A program made the position numbers and the translations under genes. A stretch of DNA of 7,107 nt. It comes from Bacteroidota bacterium. GTDB lineage: Bacteria; Bacteroidota; Bacteroidia; Bacteroidales; VadinHA17. Positions 1 through 5,790 of the stretch are shown here, piece by piece. The first letter of the stretch is position 1; every line of letters starts with the position of its first letter. The stretch covers positions 1 through 7,107 of the forward strand of contig JAUWPX010000071.1 of NCBI GenBank assembly GCA_030611395.1. The letters run 5' to 3'. The notes beneath the pieces were generated by a model. That model was not told where the DNA came from, searched no databases, and was given only the letters and a program-made list of their open reading frames with translations.

Positions 1-2
1 AA

Positions 3-44
3 CCGGATATTGATTACAGGTATCCGTTTATGGAGGAAGAATAG
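3..44 (+). CDS. Possible 3' tail of an unidentified gene entering from the left edge
   Basis: Frame 3 is open from the window edge to a TAG at 42-44 and would give a 13-residue acidic tail, PDIDYRYPFMEEE. Codon choice looks reasonable, but an open frame this short occurs by chance about half the time. I do not recognise the tail. In many Bacteroidota an enolase gene precedes the ftsB/divIC-like gene, but these residues do not resemble an enolase C-terminus that I know, so no identity is given. If real, the gene ends about 60 bases before the promoter of the next gene. Confidence 0.25.
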   Translation, partial: PDIDYRYPFMEEE

Positions 45-77
45 ATTTGTTAATAACTTAAAGTGGAAAGTTCATAT

Positions 78-113
78 TTTGGATTTTCCTCTTTTTTATT
101 TTTAATAACTTTG
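78..113 (+). promoter_or_regulatory. Bacteroidota-type promoter of the ftsB/divIC-like gene
   Basis: TAACTTTG at 106-113 matches the Bacteroidota -7 pattern TAnnTTTG exactly. A TTTG at 78-81 could be the -33 element, but the spacer of 24 bases is longer than the usual 19-21, so this half is weaker. Transcription would begin near 118-122. That would leave a leader of about 12-16 bases before the ATG at 134, and it argues against the TTG at 116 as the start codon. Confidence 0.5.
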
Positions 114-133
114 GCTTGAAAACATGGCAATTT

Positions 134-445
134 ATGAAATCAATTATACAAACAATTATTAAAATATTAAAAAAGAAATACCTTCTGACGTCTGTTCTTT
201 TTATTACCTGGGTTTTCTTTTTTGACGGAAACAACTTGGTTGACAGGGCCTCAGCGCTTCGCACTCTTCACCAGCTGGAAAGAGATAAAAAATACTATGC
301 CGAAAAAATAATAAGTGATTCGAAGAAACTTGAAGAGTTAAAAACAAATAATAATAACCTGGAAAAATTTGCCAGGGAGCAGTACCTTATGAAAAAAGAG
401 AACGAAGACATATTTGTTATTATTGATAAGAACAAGGAAGATTAA
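134..445 (+). CDS. FtsB/DivIC-family septum formation initiator (cell division protein)
   Basis: This 103-residue protein is a bitopic membrane protein of the FtsB/DivIC family, which joins FtsL- and FtsQ-type proteins in the divisome and helps activate septal peptidoglycan synthesis. A short basic cytoplasmic N-terminus (KKK at 13-15) leads into one membrane segment at about 16-30. The FFFDGNNLVDR stretch typical of Bacteroidota members follows, then a periplasmic coiled coil at about 40-75 and a conserved end, AREQYLMKKENEDIFVI. The frame also opens at a TTG at 116, six codons earlier, but that lies only 3 bases after a consensus -7 box, so the ATG at 134 is preferred. The gene meets the leftward glycosyltransferase gene tail to tail, the two stop codons sharing the bases TTAA. 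Family assignment is firm; whether to call it FtsB or DivIC is a naming choice. Confidence 0.9.
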   Translation: MKSIIQTIIKILKKKYLLTSVLFITWVFFFDGNNLVDRASALRTLHQLERDKKYYAEKIISDSKKLEELKTNNNNLEKFAREQYLMKKENEDIFVIIDKNKED

Positions 446-1701
446 ACCCTGTCCAGTTTTCTGTATACTTCCAGTAAACTTAATGCATCTGTCAAATCAC
501 TTCTGATAATTCCCATTTTCGGTAATAAATCATTGGCAGCCCGGCTTACCGGGATCTTTTCAAAATAATCCATGTGAACAAAATTCATATACTTCACAAT
601 AAAGAAAGCATTAAATTTCTGGAAAAATCTATTCATAAAGGACTCACAAGTAGATACATTATTATTTATTTCCGATATTTTTTGTTGGAAATTGATGGAA
701 AGGAGGAATTCTTCAAGTGGTTTATTTAATACGGTAAGAAATTCACTAATTTCATTTGGCCCGGTTTTATAAAGCTTATCAGCTTTACTAAACAACTCTT
801 TTAAACCGATAAAAGCTTCAAGGCGATAGGTTTTTATCTCCTTTTTATCTTCAAGATATTTTTTCACAGCACGGCCGGTACCAAAAGGCACCCTGTCAGA
901 GGGTCGTGGTGATGGAAAAACCGAAGTCGAATTCAGCTCACGATATTTCCCATGCGGTGTAATTTTATGGATAAAATAGAAGTCTTCACCCCCTTTTCGT
1001 CTGTTCATTCCGCCATATTTAACATATGCTCCGGCTCTAACGGCAAATGCTGAACCAACGGTATGATATGAAAAAGGGAAACCTGCCCATTTCATTCCTT
1101 GCTTAAAATACCGAAGGGATAACTCATATAAACAAATAGTTTCGTAAACTTTACTATCAAAATCATTTCCCTTAAGAGGATGCTCAAAATATATCGAACA
1201 CCCTTCAGTCACGGGATACTTATTAAAATGATTTTCAATCTCAACCAGATAATTCTTTGCACATATTGTATCTGCATCAAGAGCAATAATAACACCATTT
1301 TTGTTATCCAGCAGGTTAAACCTGTATACGGCTTCATCCATCCCTGTCTTTCGCGCCAATCCTACACCGAAATATTTTCCCGGCAGTCCGGTTTTCCTTA
1401 CAGGCCACAAGCGTATCTTTTCCGAATCATTATTTTCCTTCCACCGTATCAAAGATTCATACACTGTGTTATTCAGATCCAATATATCCTTATCCGCATC
1501 TGCAGAAGTATTCACAACAACAATCACTTCAACAGCCAAAGACGGTCTTATACATGAATACAGAGAGTTTAATGTTTCAATTATCCCCGGGTCATTATAA
1601 CATGGGATAACAACAATCAGTTGTACATCGTCATGCGGACGAATTTCAACTGCAGGCAGGAAAGATATTTGTTTCTGAAGATAGGGACCGGCAAATCCCA
1701 T
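442..1701 (-). CDS. Family 2 (GT-A fold) glycosyltransferase, acceptor unknown
   Basis: This 419-residue protein is a soluble GT2-type glycosyltransferase that would transfer a sugar from a nucleotide-sugar donor. The nucleotide-binding start of the GT-A fold is seen as LIVVIPCYND (28-37), with the conserved stretch GVGLARKTGMDEA at 112-124. The metal-binding DxD is DAD at 142-144 in the context IIALDADT, and an acidic GGEDFYF motif at 237-243 is in the place of the catalytic-base region. The C-terminal 150 or so residues look helical and have no clear signature. No signal peptide or membrane segment is visible, so it should act in the cytoplasm, perhaps at the inner face of the membrane. It starts at an ATG 18 bases after the OmpH-like gene on the same strand and is probably cotranscribed with it. 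Donor and acceptor cannot be told from sequence; envelope or surface glycan synthesis is an inference. Confidence 0.85.
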   Translation of the reverse strand: MGFAGPYLQKQISFLPAVEIRPHDDVQLIVVIPCYNDPGIIETLNSLYSCIRPSLAVEVIVVVNTSADADKDILDLNNTVYESLIRWKENNDSEKIRLWPVRKTGLPGKYFGVGLARKTGMDEAVYRFNLLDNKNGVIIALDADTICAKNYLVEIENHFNKYPVTEGCSIYFEHPLKGNDFDSKVYETICLYELSLRYFKQGMKWAGFPFSYHTVGSAFAVRAGAYVKYGGMNRRKGGEDFYFIHKITPHGKYRELNSTSVFPSPRPSDRVPFGTGRAVKKYLEDKKEIKTYRLEAFIGLKELFSKADKLYKTGPNEISEFLTVLNKPLEEFLLSINFQQKISEINNNVSTCESFMNRFFQKFNAFFIVKYMNFVHMDYFEKIPVSRAANDLLPKMGIIRSDLTDALSLLEVYRKLDRV

Positions 1702-1719
1702 TATTAATTATTTGTCTTT

Positions 1720-2331
1720 TTACTTTTCTCGTTCTTTAGCATACTTAGCGTTTATACCCTCAACCACATCATTGGTAATATCCTGTTTGTCAGAGGCATA
1801 AAGCAATGGGCCGCCAAGAGAATTACTTATAATGAACTGATACTTTTTTTCTTTATTATATTCCTTAAGATAGTCAGTGATATAATAAATAAGTTGCCGG
1901 TTCATTACCTGCTCCTCTTCGGCTAACTCCAGCGATAATTTATCTTTAAAACCTATAAGATTTTGTTGCTCCAGGTAAAGTTCCTGCTCAATTTCCTGGG
2001 CACGGGAACGCGTAACAAGTCCTTTTCTGACTTTCTCCTGAAAATCAGTTGCTTCTTTCTCAAAATCTTTCGATCTGGAATTTAGCTCTGCTTCCGAACT
2101 CTTTTGCTTATCAATTAATTTGTTCCTGACATCAAAAAACATATCCATATTATTCATCAGGGTATCAATATTAATATATGCCATCTCTCCATTTCCGGTG
2201 CTATTATTTTCAACAAGTTTCTCTTCTGTCTGTGCAGGACCTGATTTCTTTTTACCTGTAAAATAAAGAACAAACAGTACACCTACTGCAATCACTAAAA
2301 CAATATTTATAATAAGATTTACCCTTTTCAT
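1720..2331 (-). CDS. OmpH/Skp-family periplasmic chaperone-like protein, membrane-anchored
   Basis: This 203-residue protein belongs to the OmpH/Skp family, whose founding member holds unfolded outer-membrane proteins in the periplasm. Residues 6-24 form a hydrophobic segment followed by GKKK at 26-29 rather than an obvious signal-peptidase site, so an uncleaved N-terminal anchor is likely. A polar linker (about 30-49) leads to the OmpH domain, which starts with AYINIDTLM (51-59). It contains a long charged coiled coil at about 70-150 rich in Glu, Lys and Gln, and ends in the family's KKYQFIISNS strand and a C-terminal helix. It is the first gene of a two-gene unit with the glycosyltransferase and has a strong promoter match about 40 bases upstream. 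Bacteroidota commonly carry other OmpH copies next to bamA; this one stands apart, and its clients are unknown. Confidence 0.85.
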   Translation of the reverse strand: MKRVNLIINIVLVIAVGVLFVLYFTGKKKSGPAQTEEKLVENNSTGNGEMAYINIDTLMNNMDMFFDVRNKLIDKQKSSEAELNSRSKDFEKEATDFQEKVRKGLVTRSRAQEIEQELYLEQQNLIGFKDKLSLELAEEEQVMNRQLIYYITDYLKEYNKEKKYQFIISNSLGGPLLYASDKQDITNDVVEGINAKYAKEREK

Positions 2332-2368
2332 ATTTCACTTATTTGGTTAAACATCAAAATTTGCGGAA

Positions 2369-2401
2369 CAAAGATAACTTTTACGGACATAGTTTCACAA
2401 A
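2369..2401 (-). promoter_or_regulatory. Bacteroidota-type promoter of the OmpH-like/glycosyltransferase unit
   Basis: On the minus strand TTTG (2398-2401) and TATCTTTG (2369-2376) match both halves of the Bacteroidota housekeeping promoter (TTTG, TAnnTTTG), with a 21-base spacer inside the usual range. Transcription would start near 2362-2364, giving a leader of about 30 bases before the ATG at 2331. This is the best promoter match in the window. Confidence 0.7.
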
Positions 2402-2462
2402 TTTACAACGCGAAATATTATTTTGTAATAACTCTTTGATTTTTTCACAGATTGAATTAGTT

Positions 2463-2494
2463 GGCAGTCTACAGTCCACAGTCGGCAAACAGTC
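2463..2494. repeat. Short tandem CAGTC-type intergenic repeat
   Basis: CAGTC occurs four times in 30 bases, at 2465, 2472, 2479 and 2490. The first three are in a strict 7-base period (nnCAGTC) and the fourth is offset by 11 bases. The tract is more GC-rich than its surroundings and lies between the PorP-like and OmpH-like genes, which are on the same strand. The core CAGTCGGCAAA at 2479-2489 recurs with one mismatch at 3780-3790. It resembles simple repeats scattered between genes in some Bacteroidota chromosomes. No stable hairpin is seen, so it is not called a terminator. Confidence 0.5.
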
Positions 2495-2532
2495 AAGAGT
2501 GAGTAAATTCCGATACATTAAAATAATAAAGG

Positions 2533-3525
2533 TTAAAATTCCGGACAAGGAATAGCATGTATCTTCTTCTTATACTTTCGGGTCAATTGAAAATTATATA
2601 CAAAAGATATTTCATGTGCACCACCGGTAGATGTTATCAGGTTAGATACAGTAAAATCATATGAGTAGCCGATATGCAAATATTTTGTTTTATACCCTAC
2701 AAGTAGAATTATTGCATCTCCAAACTGATCTTTAAAAATAGGGATACCTCTATACCAAATTCCCATTATCAAAGGATTTTTGTACCAATAAAGACCTAAA
2801 TTCATTTGTGAAAAGAATTCTTGTTTCTGGTAAAGGAAAGCAACTGATAAAGATTCATCAATTGGTTTTGTCAATCTGCCTTTACGTATAACCTGTACTC
2901 CACCAAAAACAGATATTTTTATCGGTACCTTACTTGTATTACCGTACAACGATTGCTCAGGCTTCAGCAAGTGATCAAAGGTTGTTCCGAACCATATTTT
3001 ATTAGAATACAATAATGCAGATGTTGAAAAATCAATATCCCCTGCATTATCAAACGGAGGCACTTCCAGTACACTACTTCCTGAAGTTCCACCTGGAGAC
3101 ATCTGGTCACTAAATATTAACCTGTTAAAATCAAGCCCGCGCTGTGTATACATAAGATTGACTCCGGGCCTGATATGCCATTCGCGATTGATCTGAATAT
3201 CATATGAATATAATACACCGACATTAGTATTACTTAAATGTCCGGTACCTGCACGGTCGTGTGTAACCAAAAATCCGACACCAGAGTTAAAATTTGCGAA
3301 ATATTTATCAAATGAAAAACTATAGGTAAGAAATACGCCTGGCAAAGAAGGCCATTGATTTCGATGATTCAATGTAACTCTGTTATGTTCAGTTGCTCCG
3401 GCAAAAGAAGGAGCGAGATACAGCTTATTGGCATAAAACTGTGAAAATTGAGGGTCCTGTGAAAAGCCAACATTAACCAGGAAAAAAACAGAAAACAATA
3501 TGAGAATACTCTTTTTCACAGACAC
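2533..3525 (-). CDS. PorP/SprF-family type IX secretion system outer-membrane protein
   Basis: This 330-residue protein belongs to the PorP/SprF family: outer-membrane beta-barrel proteins linked to type IX secretion and, in gliding relatives, to export or anchoring of surface adhesins. A signal peptide (about 1-22, cleavage likely before QDPQFSQFY) precedes the family's N-terminal pattern, with LAPSFAGA at 37-44 and NHRNQWP at 53-59. Alternating aromatic strands follow, and the conserved CPEF sits at the very end (compare the CPxF ends of relatives). An in-frame TAA at 3529-3531 excludes an upstream start, and no early ATG exists, so translation must begin at GTG 3525 or GTG 3519. The latter gives a more typical MKKSILILF start and 328 residues. 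No clear promoter is seen just upstream. PorP/SprF genes often neighbour large secreted adhesins, but none is visible here. Which secreted protein it serves is unknown. Confidence 0.9.
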   Translation of the reverse strand: MSVKKSILILFSVFFLVNVGFSQDPQFSQFYANKLYLAPSFAGATEHNRVTLNHRNQWPSLPGVFLTYSFSFDKYFANFNSGVGFLVTHDRAGTGHLSNTNVGVLYSYDIQINREWHIRPGVNLMYTQRGLDFNRLIFSDQMSPGGTSGSSVLEVPPFDNAGDIDFSTSALLYSNKIWFGTTFDHLLKPEQSLYGNTSKVPIKISVFGGVQVIRKGRLTKPIDESLSVAFLYQKQEFFSQMNLGLYWYKNPLIMGIWYRGIPIFKDQFGDAIILLVGYKTKYLHIGYSYDFTVSNLITSTGGAHEISFVYNFQLTRKYKKKIHAIPCPEF

Positions 3526-3869
3526 AGATTAAATTTCATGACCAGATTTAAGAAAAAGGATCTGAAAATAATATCGCTAATATATAATTATTATTCATCA
3601 CACTTAACCAGTCTTACGAAATACTTTGCATTTAAGTTGGGCAAAATAAACACAATTAACAGTTTAAGGAACGTAATCTAGACAAAAATCAAAATTCTGT
3701 TGATGAATGTACATTTTTTGATGATAAAAAAACAAGGAATTGCTCTTTGTTTCATAATTGGTTGTAATTAATCAGCCGGCAGTAGGCAAAAATGCATAGT
3801 ATAAAGAAATTAGCCTAAAATTTTAAACATTCTTACATTTAAGCATATTATCATTCAATCAATTAAACA
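3526..3869. other. 344-base AT-rich gene-free stretch between the ECF sigma and PorP-like genes
   Basis: This region separates two leftward genes. It holds a weak terminator candidate for the sigma gene (3726-3749), a second copy of the CAGT(C/A)GGCAAA motif at 3780-3790, and presumably the leader of the PorP-like gene. On the minus strand TTATTTTG (3642-3649) is one base off the -7 consensus but has no properly spaced TTTG. A plus-strand open frame of 47 codons (3538-3681) is not supported as a gene. Conserved RNA structure was not evident by eye. Confidence 0.5.
3726..3749 (-). terminator. Weak candidate intrinsic terminator downstream of the ECF sigma gene
   Basis: Read on the minus strand, bases 3749-3733 can fold as a 7-bp stem (CAAAGAG with TTCCTTG, loop CAA) followed directly by seven T residues at 3732-3726. 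The stem contains one A-C mismatch and one G-U pair and is poor in GC, so it may be weak or fortuitous. It lies about 120 bases beyond the sigma factor stop codon and would separate that transcript from the PorP-like gene. Confidence 0.3.
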
Positions 3870-4406
3870 TTACTTACCTAAATTTTCCAGCTTTTTTCTA
3901 ATCAGTTTTCTCGCTCTTGAATATTGTGACTTAGATGTATTCACATCAATCTCCAGCAATTCAGCTATTTCCTTATGCTTAAACCCTTCTACAGCATACA
4001 GATTAAAAATCATTCTGTAGCCCTGGGGCAGTGAACCTATTACATTGAGTAGTTCATCTCGTGTAAAATCCAGGTTGCTAAACATAAATCCCTCTATATC
4101 TATCTCATTAACCTCCTCAATATCAGAATGAAAATGATGTTTACGATTTTTATGATAATGTGTAATCGCTGTATTAATAACTATTCTTGTCATCCAGGCC
4201 ATTAAAGGACCTGTTCCCTTATACTCCCTGATCTTTAAATAAATCTTCAGAAATCCCTCCTGCAATATATCTTCAGCCTCTGAAGTTTCAGCCACATACC
4301 GTCTGCAAATACCCAGCAACAATCCGGAATACCGGTCAAACAATTGTTTCTGGGCACCACGGTCATGTTTTGTACATAATTTTACAAGCTGTTTCTCGCT
4401 AAGCAT
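3870..4406 (-). CDS. ECF-type RNA polymerase sigma factor (sigma-70 family)
   Basis: This 178-residue protein has the two-domain plan of extracytoplasmic-function sigma factors, which direct RNA polymerase to a special set of promoters. Region 2 spans about 22-87, with the core-binding signature EAEDILQEGFLKIY (43-56) and the promoter-melting part WMTRIVINTAITHYHK (71-86). An acidic linker (about 94-117) leads to region 4 at about 119-173, with the helix-turn-helix around FKHKEIAELLEIDVNTSKSQ and the basic RARKLIRKKL. It starts at an ATG and has the usual family length. No anti-sigma factor or FecR-like gene adjoins it in this window: downstream is a gap and then the PorP-like gene, and upstream is a divergent proline dehydrogenase gene. 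What signal controls it and what it regulates cannot be told from sequence; control of the neighbouring PorP-like gene is a possibility only. Confidence 0.92.
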   Translation of the reverse strand: MLSEKQLVKLCTKHDRGAQKQLFDRYSGLLLGICRRYVAETSEAEDILQEGFLKIYLKIREYKGTGPLMAWMTRIVINTAITHYHKNRKHHFHSDIEEVNEIDIEGFMFSNLDFTRDELLNVIGSLPQGYRMIFNLYAVEGFKHKEIAELLEIDVNTSKSQYSRARKLIRKKLENLGK

Positions 4407-4453
4407 TAGTTATATATTCATTGATGAAAATATATTCCTGAAAAGGGGCTGCA

Positions 4454-4521
4454 ATTATCTTATAAAGTAATTAAAAAAAAACGAATGATAAAGATCATAG
4501 GTTTGAAAATTGTAAGATAAT
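4454..4521. repeat. 12-base inverted repeat in the sigma/proline dehydrogenase divergent region
   Basis: ATTATCTTATAA at 4454-4465 and TTGTAAGATAAT at 4510-4521 are reverse complements except for one position, which would be a G-U pair in RNA. The loop is 44 bases. The arms flank a lone TAGGTTTG (4498-4505). The ATTATC core also occurs as TATTATCA at 4541-4548 and 4553-4560, 12 bases apart. This could be an operator set or an AT-rich coincidence; the region has no other gene content. Confidence 0.35.
4498..4505 (+). promoter_or_regulatory. Possible -7 box for the proline dehydrogenase unit
   Basis: TAGGTTTG matches the Bacteroidota -7 pattern TAnnTTTG, but no TTTG stands 19-21 bases upstream. 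A start here would give a leader of about 110 bases before the ATG at 4621. The match sits between the arms of the inverted repeat, which would suit regulated initiation. One consensus half alone is weak evidence. Confidence 0.25.
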
Positions 4522-4620
4522 ATTTTTACTACGTCATTATTATTATCAGCAATATTATCAAATTGTCAAATATCTGAAAATTGTTTACCAGATCAATAAA
4601 ACTATTAAATAAAAAATATT

Positions 4621-5532
4621 ATGTTTAACAAATTAATTGCCAATCTATTGCCCTATTTTCCCAAGAAATTTGTATGGTTTTTTTCAAAATCCTATATCGC
4701 CGGTGAAAGTGTAGAGGACGCGCTAAATGTATCAAAAGAACTCAACAAACAAGGGATAATGGTTACCCTTGATGTTCTTGGTGAATTTATCCATAATCTC
4801 GATGAGGCAGAAGATAATAAAAACCAATATTTGGAATTAATAGATTTATCTGAAAAAAATAAGATTGATGGGAATTATTCTATCAAACCTACCATGTTCG
4901 GGCTACTGATCGACAAGGAAATCTGTTATGAAAAAATCAGGGAAATTGTTATAAAAGCTACCGAATACAACAATTTTGTCCGTGTTGATATGGAAGATTC
5001 ACAATGTGTTGATATGGAAATTGAATTATTCAGAAGACTTAAGAATGAATTTCCTGATAATGTTGGTCTCGTGTTCCAGTCATATATGAAACGTACACTG
5101 GAAGACCTGAAGAAGCTTATGGATATTCACACTGAAAAATCGCCATTAAATTACAGACTATGCAAAGGAATTTACGTTGAATCACCTGAGATAGCATACA
5201 AGAAATATGAAGTTATAAACAATCACTTTCTGGAAGATCTTGAATTTATGTTCAGGAATAATGTCTATCCCGGAATTGCCACTCATGACAAACCTCTGAT
5301 AGAAGGTGCCTATAAACTTATTGAGAAATATAATGTTCCAAAAGAAAAGTATGAATTTCAAATGTTATACGGCGTGACACCGGCACTTAGAAAGTCGATT
5401 GTTGGCAAAGGGCACAGGATGAGAGTTTATGTTCCTTTTGGTAAAGAGTGGTTCGGTTATTCAACCCGCCGGCTAAAAGAAAATCCCAAAATTGCAAGTC
5501 TTATTATTAAGGCACTCTTTTATAAAGGATAA
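4621..5532 (+). CDS. Proline dehydrogenase, monofunctional (FAD-dependent PRODH family)
   Basis: This 303-residue protein matches the monofunctional bacterial proline dehydrogenases (about 300 residues). They oxidise L-proline to pyrroline-5-carboxylate and pass electrons through FAD to membrane quinone. The TIM-barrel motifs appear in order: TLDVLGE (49-55), SIKPTMFG with K89 (87-94), RVDMEDS (121-127), RLCKGIYVE (179-187), IATHD (219-223), FQMLYGV (246-252), and VPFGKEWFGYSTRRL (271-285). R283 and R284 correspond to the arginine pair that binds the substrate carboxylate. No catalytic motif is missing. No P5C dehydrogenase domain is fused or adjacent, so the second step must be encoded elsewhere. 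The ATG start follows a long AT-rich leader. The stop codon abuts the ATG of the DUF1858 gene, so the two are almost surely cotranscribed. Menaquinone is a likely electron acceptor given mqnD nearby, an inference. Confidence 0.92.
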   Translation: MFNKLIANLLPYFPKKFVWFFSKSYIAGESVEDALNVSKELNKQGIMVTLDVLGEFIHNLDEAEDNKNQYLELIDLSEKNKIDGNYSIKPTMFGLLIDKEICYEKIREIVIKATEYNNFVRVDMEDSQCVDMEIELFRRLKNEFPDNVGLVFQSYMKRTLEDLKKLMDIHTEKSPLNYRLCKGIYVESPEIAYKKYEVINNHFLEDLEFMFRNNVYPGIATHDKPLIEGAYKLIEKYNVPKEKYEFQMLYGVTPALRKSIVGKGHRMRVYVPFGKEWFGYSTRRLKENPKIASLIIKALFYKG

Positions 5533-5790
5533 ATGATAGATAAGACCATTACCATTGAAGATCTGGTGGAAACCATACCTGGCTCAGTGAAATACCTTAT
5601 GGAGCAGGGAATTAAATGCATCGCTTGTGGGGAGCCAATATGGGGAACACTCGAAGAGGCTGCAAAAGAAAAGGGATTCAACGATGAAGAAATTGATAAG
5701 TTTGTTAATGATCTTAATAATCTCAGTAATGATAAACCAAAAAATGATATAAAAAGGTCTATTGATATCAAGAAACTGAGACCCGGTTAG
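5533..5790 (+). CDS. DUF1858-domain small CxxC protein
   Basis: This 85-residue protein carries a DUF1858 domain, the small redox-disulfide type domain found alone or beside hybrid cluster proteins. The N-terminal part, TITIEDLVETIPGSVKYLMEQGI, is followed by the motif CIACG with cysteines at 29 and 32. The helical EPIWGTLEEAAKEKGF comes next, and a lysine- and aspartate-rich tail of about 25 residues has no recognisable fold. There is no signal peptide, so it is cytoplasmic. The two cysteines could form a disulfide or help bind metal; the actual role of the family is not known. Its ATG directly follows the TAA of proline dehydrogenase with no spacer, and AAAGGA at 5524-5529 could serve as a ribosome site. 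Its TAG overlaps the hldD stop by four bases (TTAG). The family call is solid; a link to proline oxidation is inferred from position alone. Confidence 0.82.
   Translation: MIDKTITIEDLVETIPGSVKYLMEQGIKCIACGEPIWGTLEEAAKEKGFNDEEIDKFVNDLNNLSNDKPKNDIKRSIDIKKLRPG

Noticed and set aside
58..264. Minus-strand 68-codon open frame opposite the ftsB-like gene
   Set aside because: It is antisense to a recognised FtsB/DivIC gene and shows no family features; it also covers that gene's promoter.
1180..1600. Plus-strand open frames of 125 and 99 codons opposite the glycosyltransferase gene
   Set aside because: They lie wholly inside the clear GT2 coding region in antisense, resemble no family, and have compositions expected of shadow frames.
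2463..2494. Reading the CAGTC tract as a CRISPR array or terminator
   Set aside because: Units are only 7 bases with no spacers, no cas gene is present, and the repeats are direct, so they form no hairpin.
2343..2555. Plus-strand 70-codon open frame across the OmpH/PorP gap
   Set aside because: It runs through the minus-strand promoter, the CAGTC repeat and the end of the PorP-like gene, and its product looks like translated spacer.
3538..3681. Plus-strand open frame of 47 codons starting at ATG in the sigma/PorP gap
   Set aside because: The translation (MTRFKKKDLKIISL and onward) has no recognisable domain or signal, and no correct promoter or ribosome site precedes it. Open frames of this size are common in AT-rich spacers.
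3642..3686. Promoter for the PorP-like gene at TTATTTTG (3642-3649, minus)
   Set aside because: It is one base off the -7 pattern, and the nearest upstream TTTG is 33 bases away instead of 19-21.
5520..5771. Minus-strand 83-codon open frame opposite the DUF1858 gene
   Set aside because: The forward frame encodes a recognisable CxxC domain, whereas the reverse product is a serine- and leucine-rich shadow.
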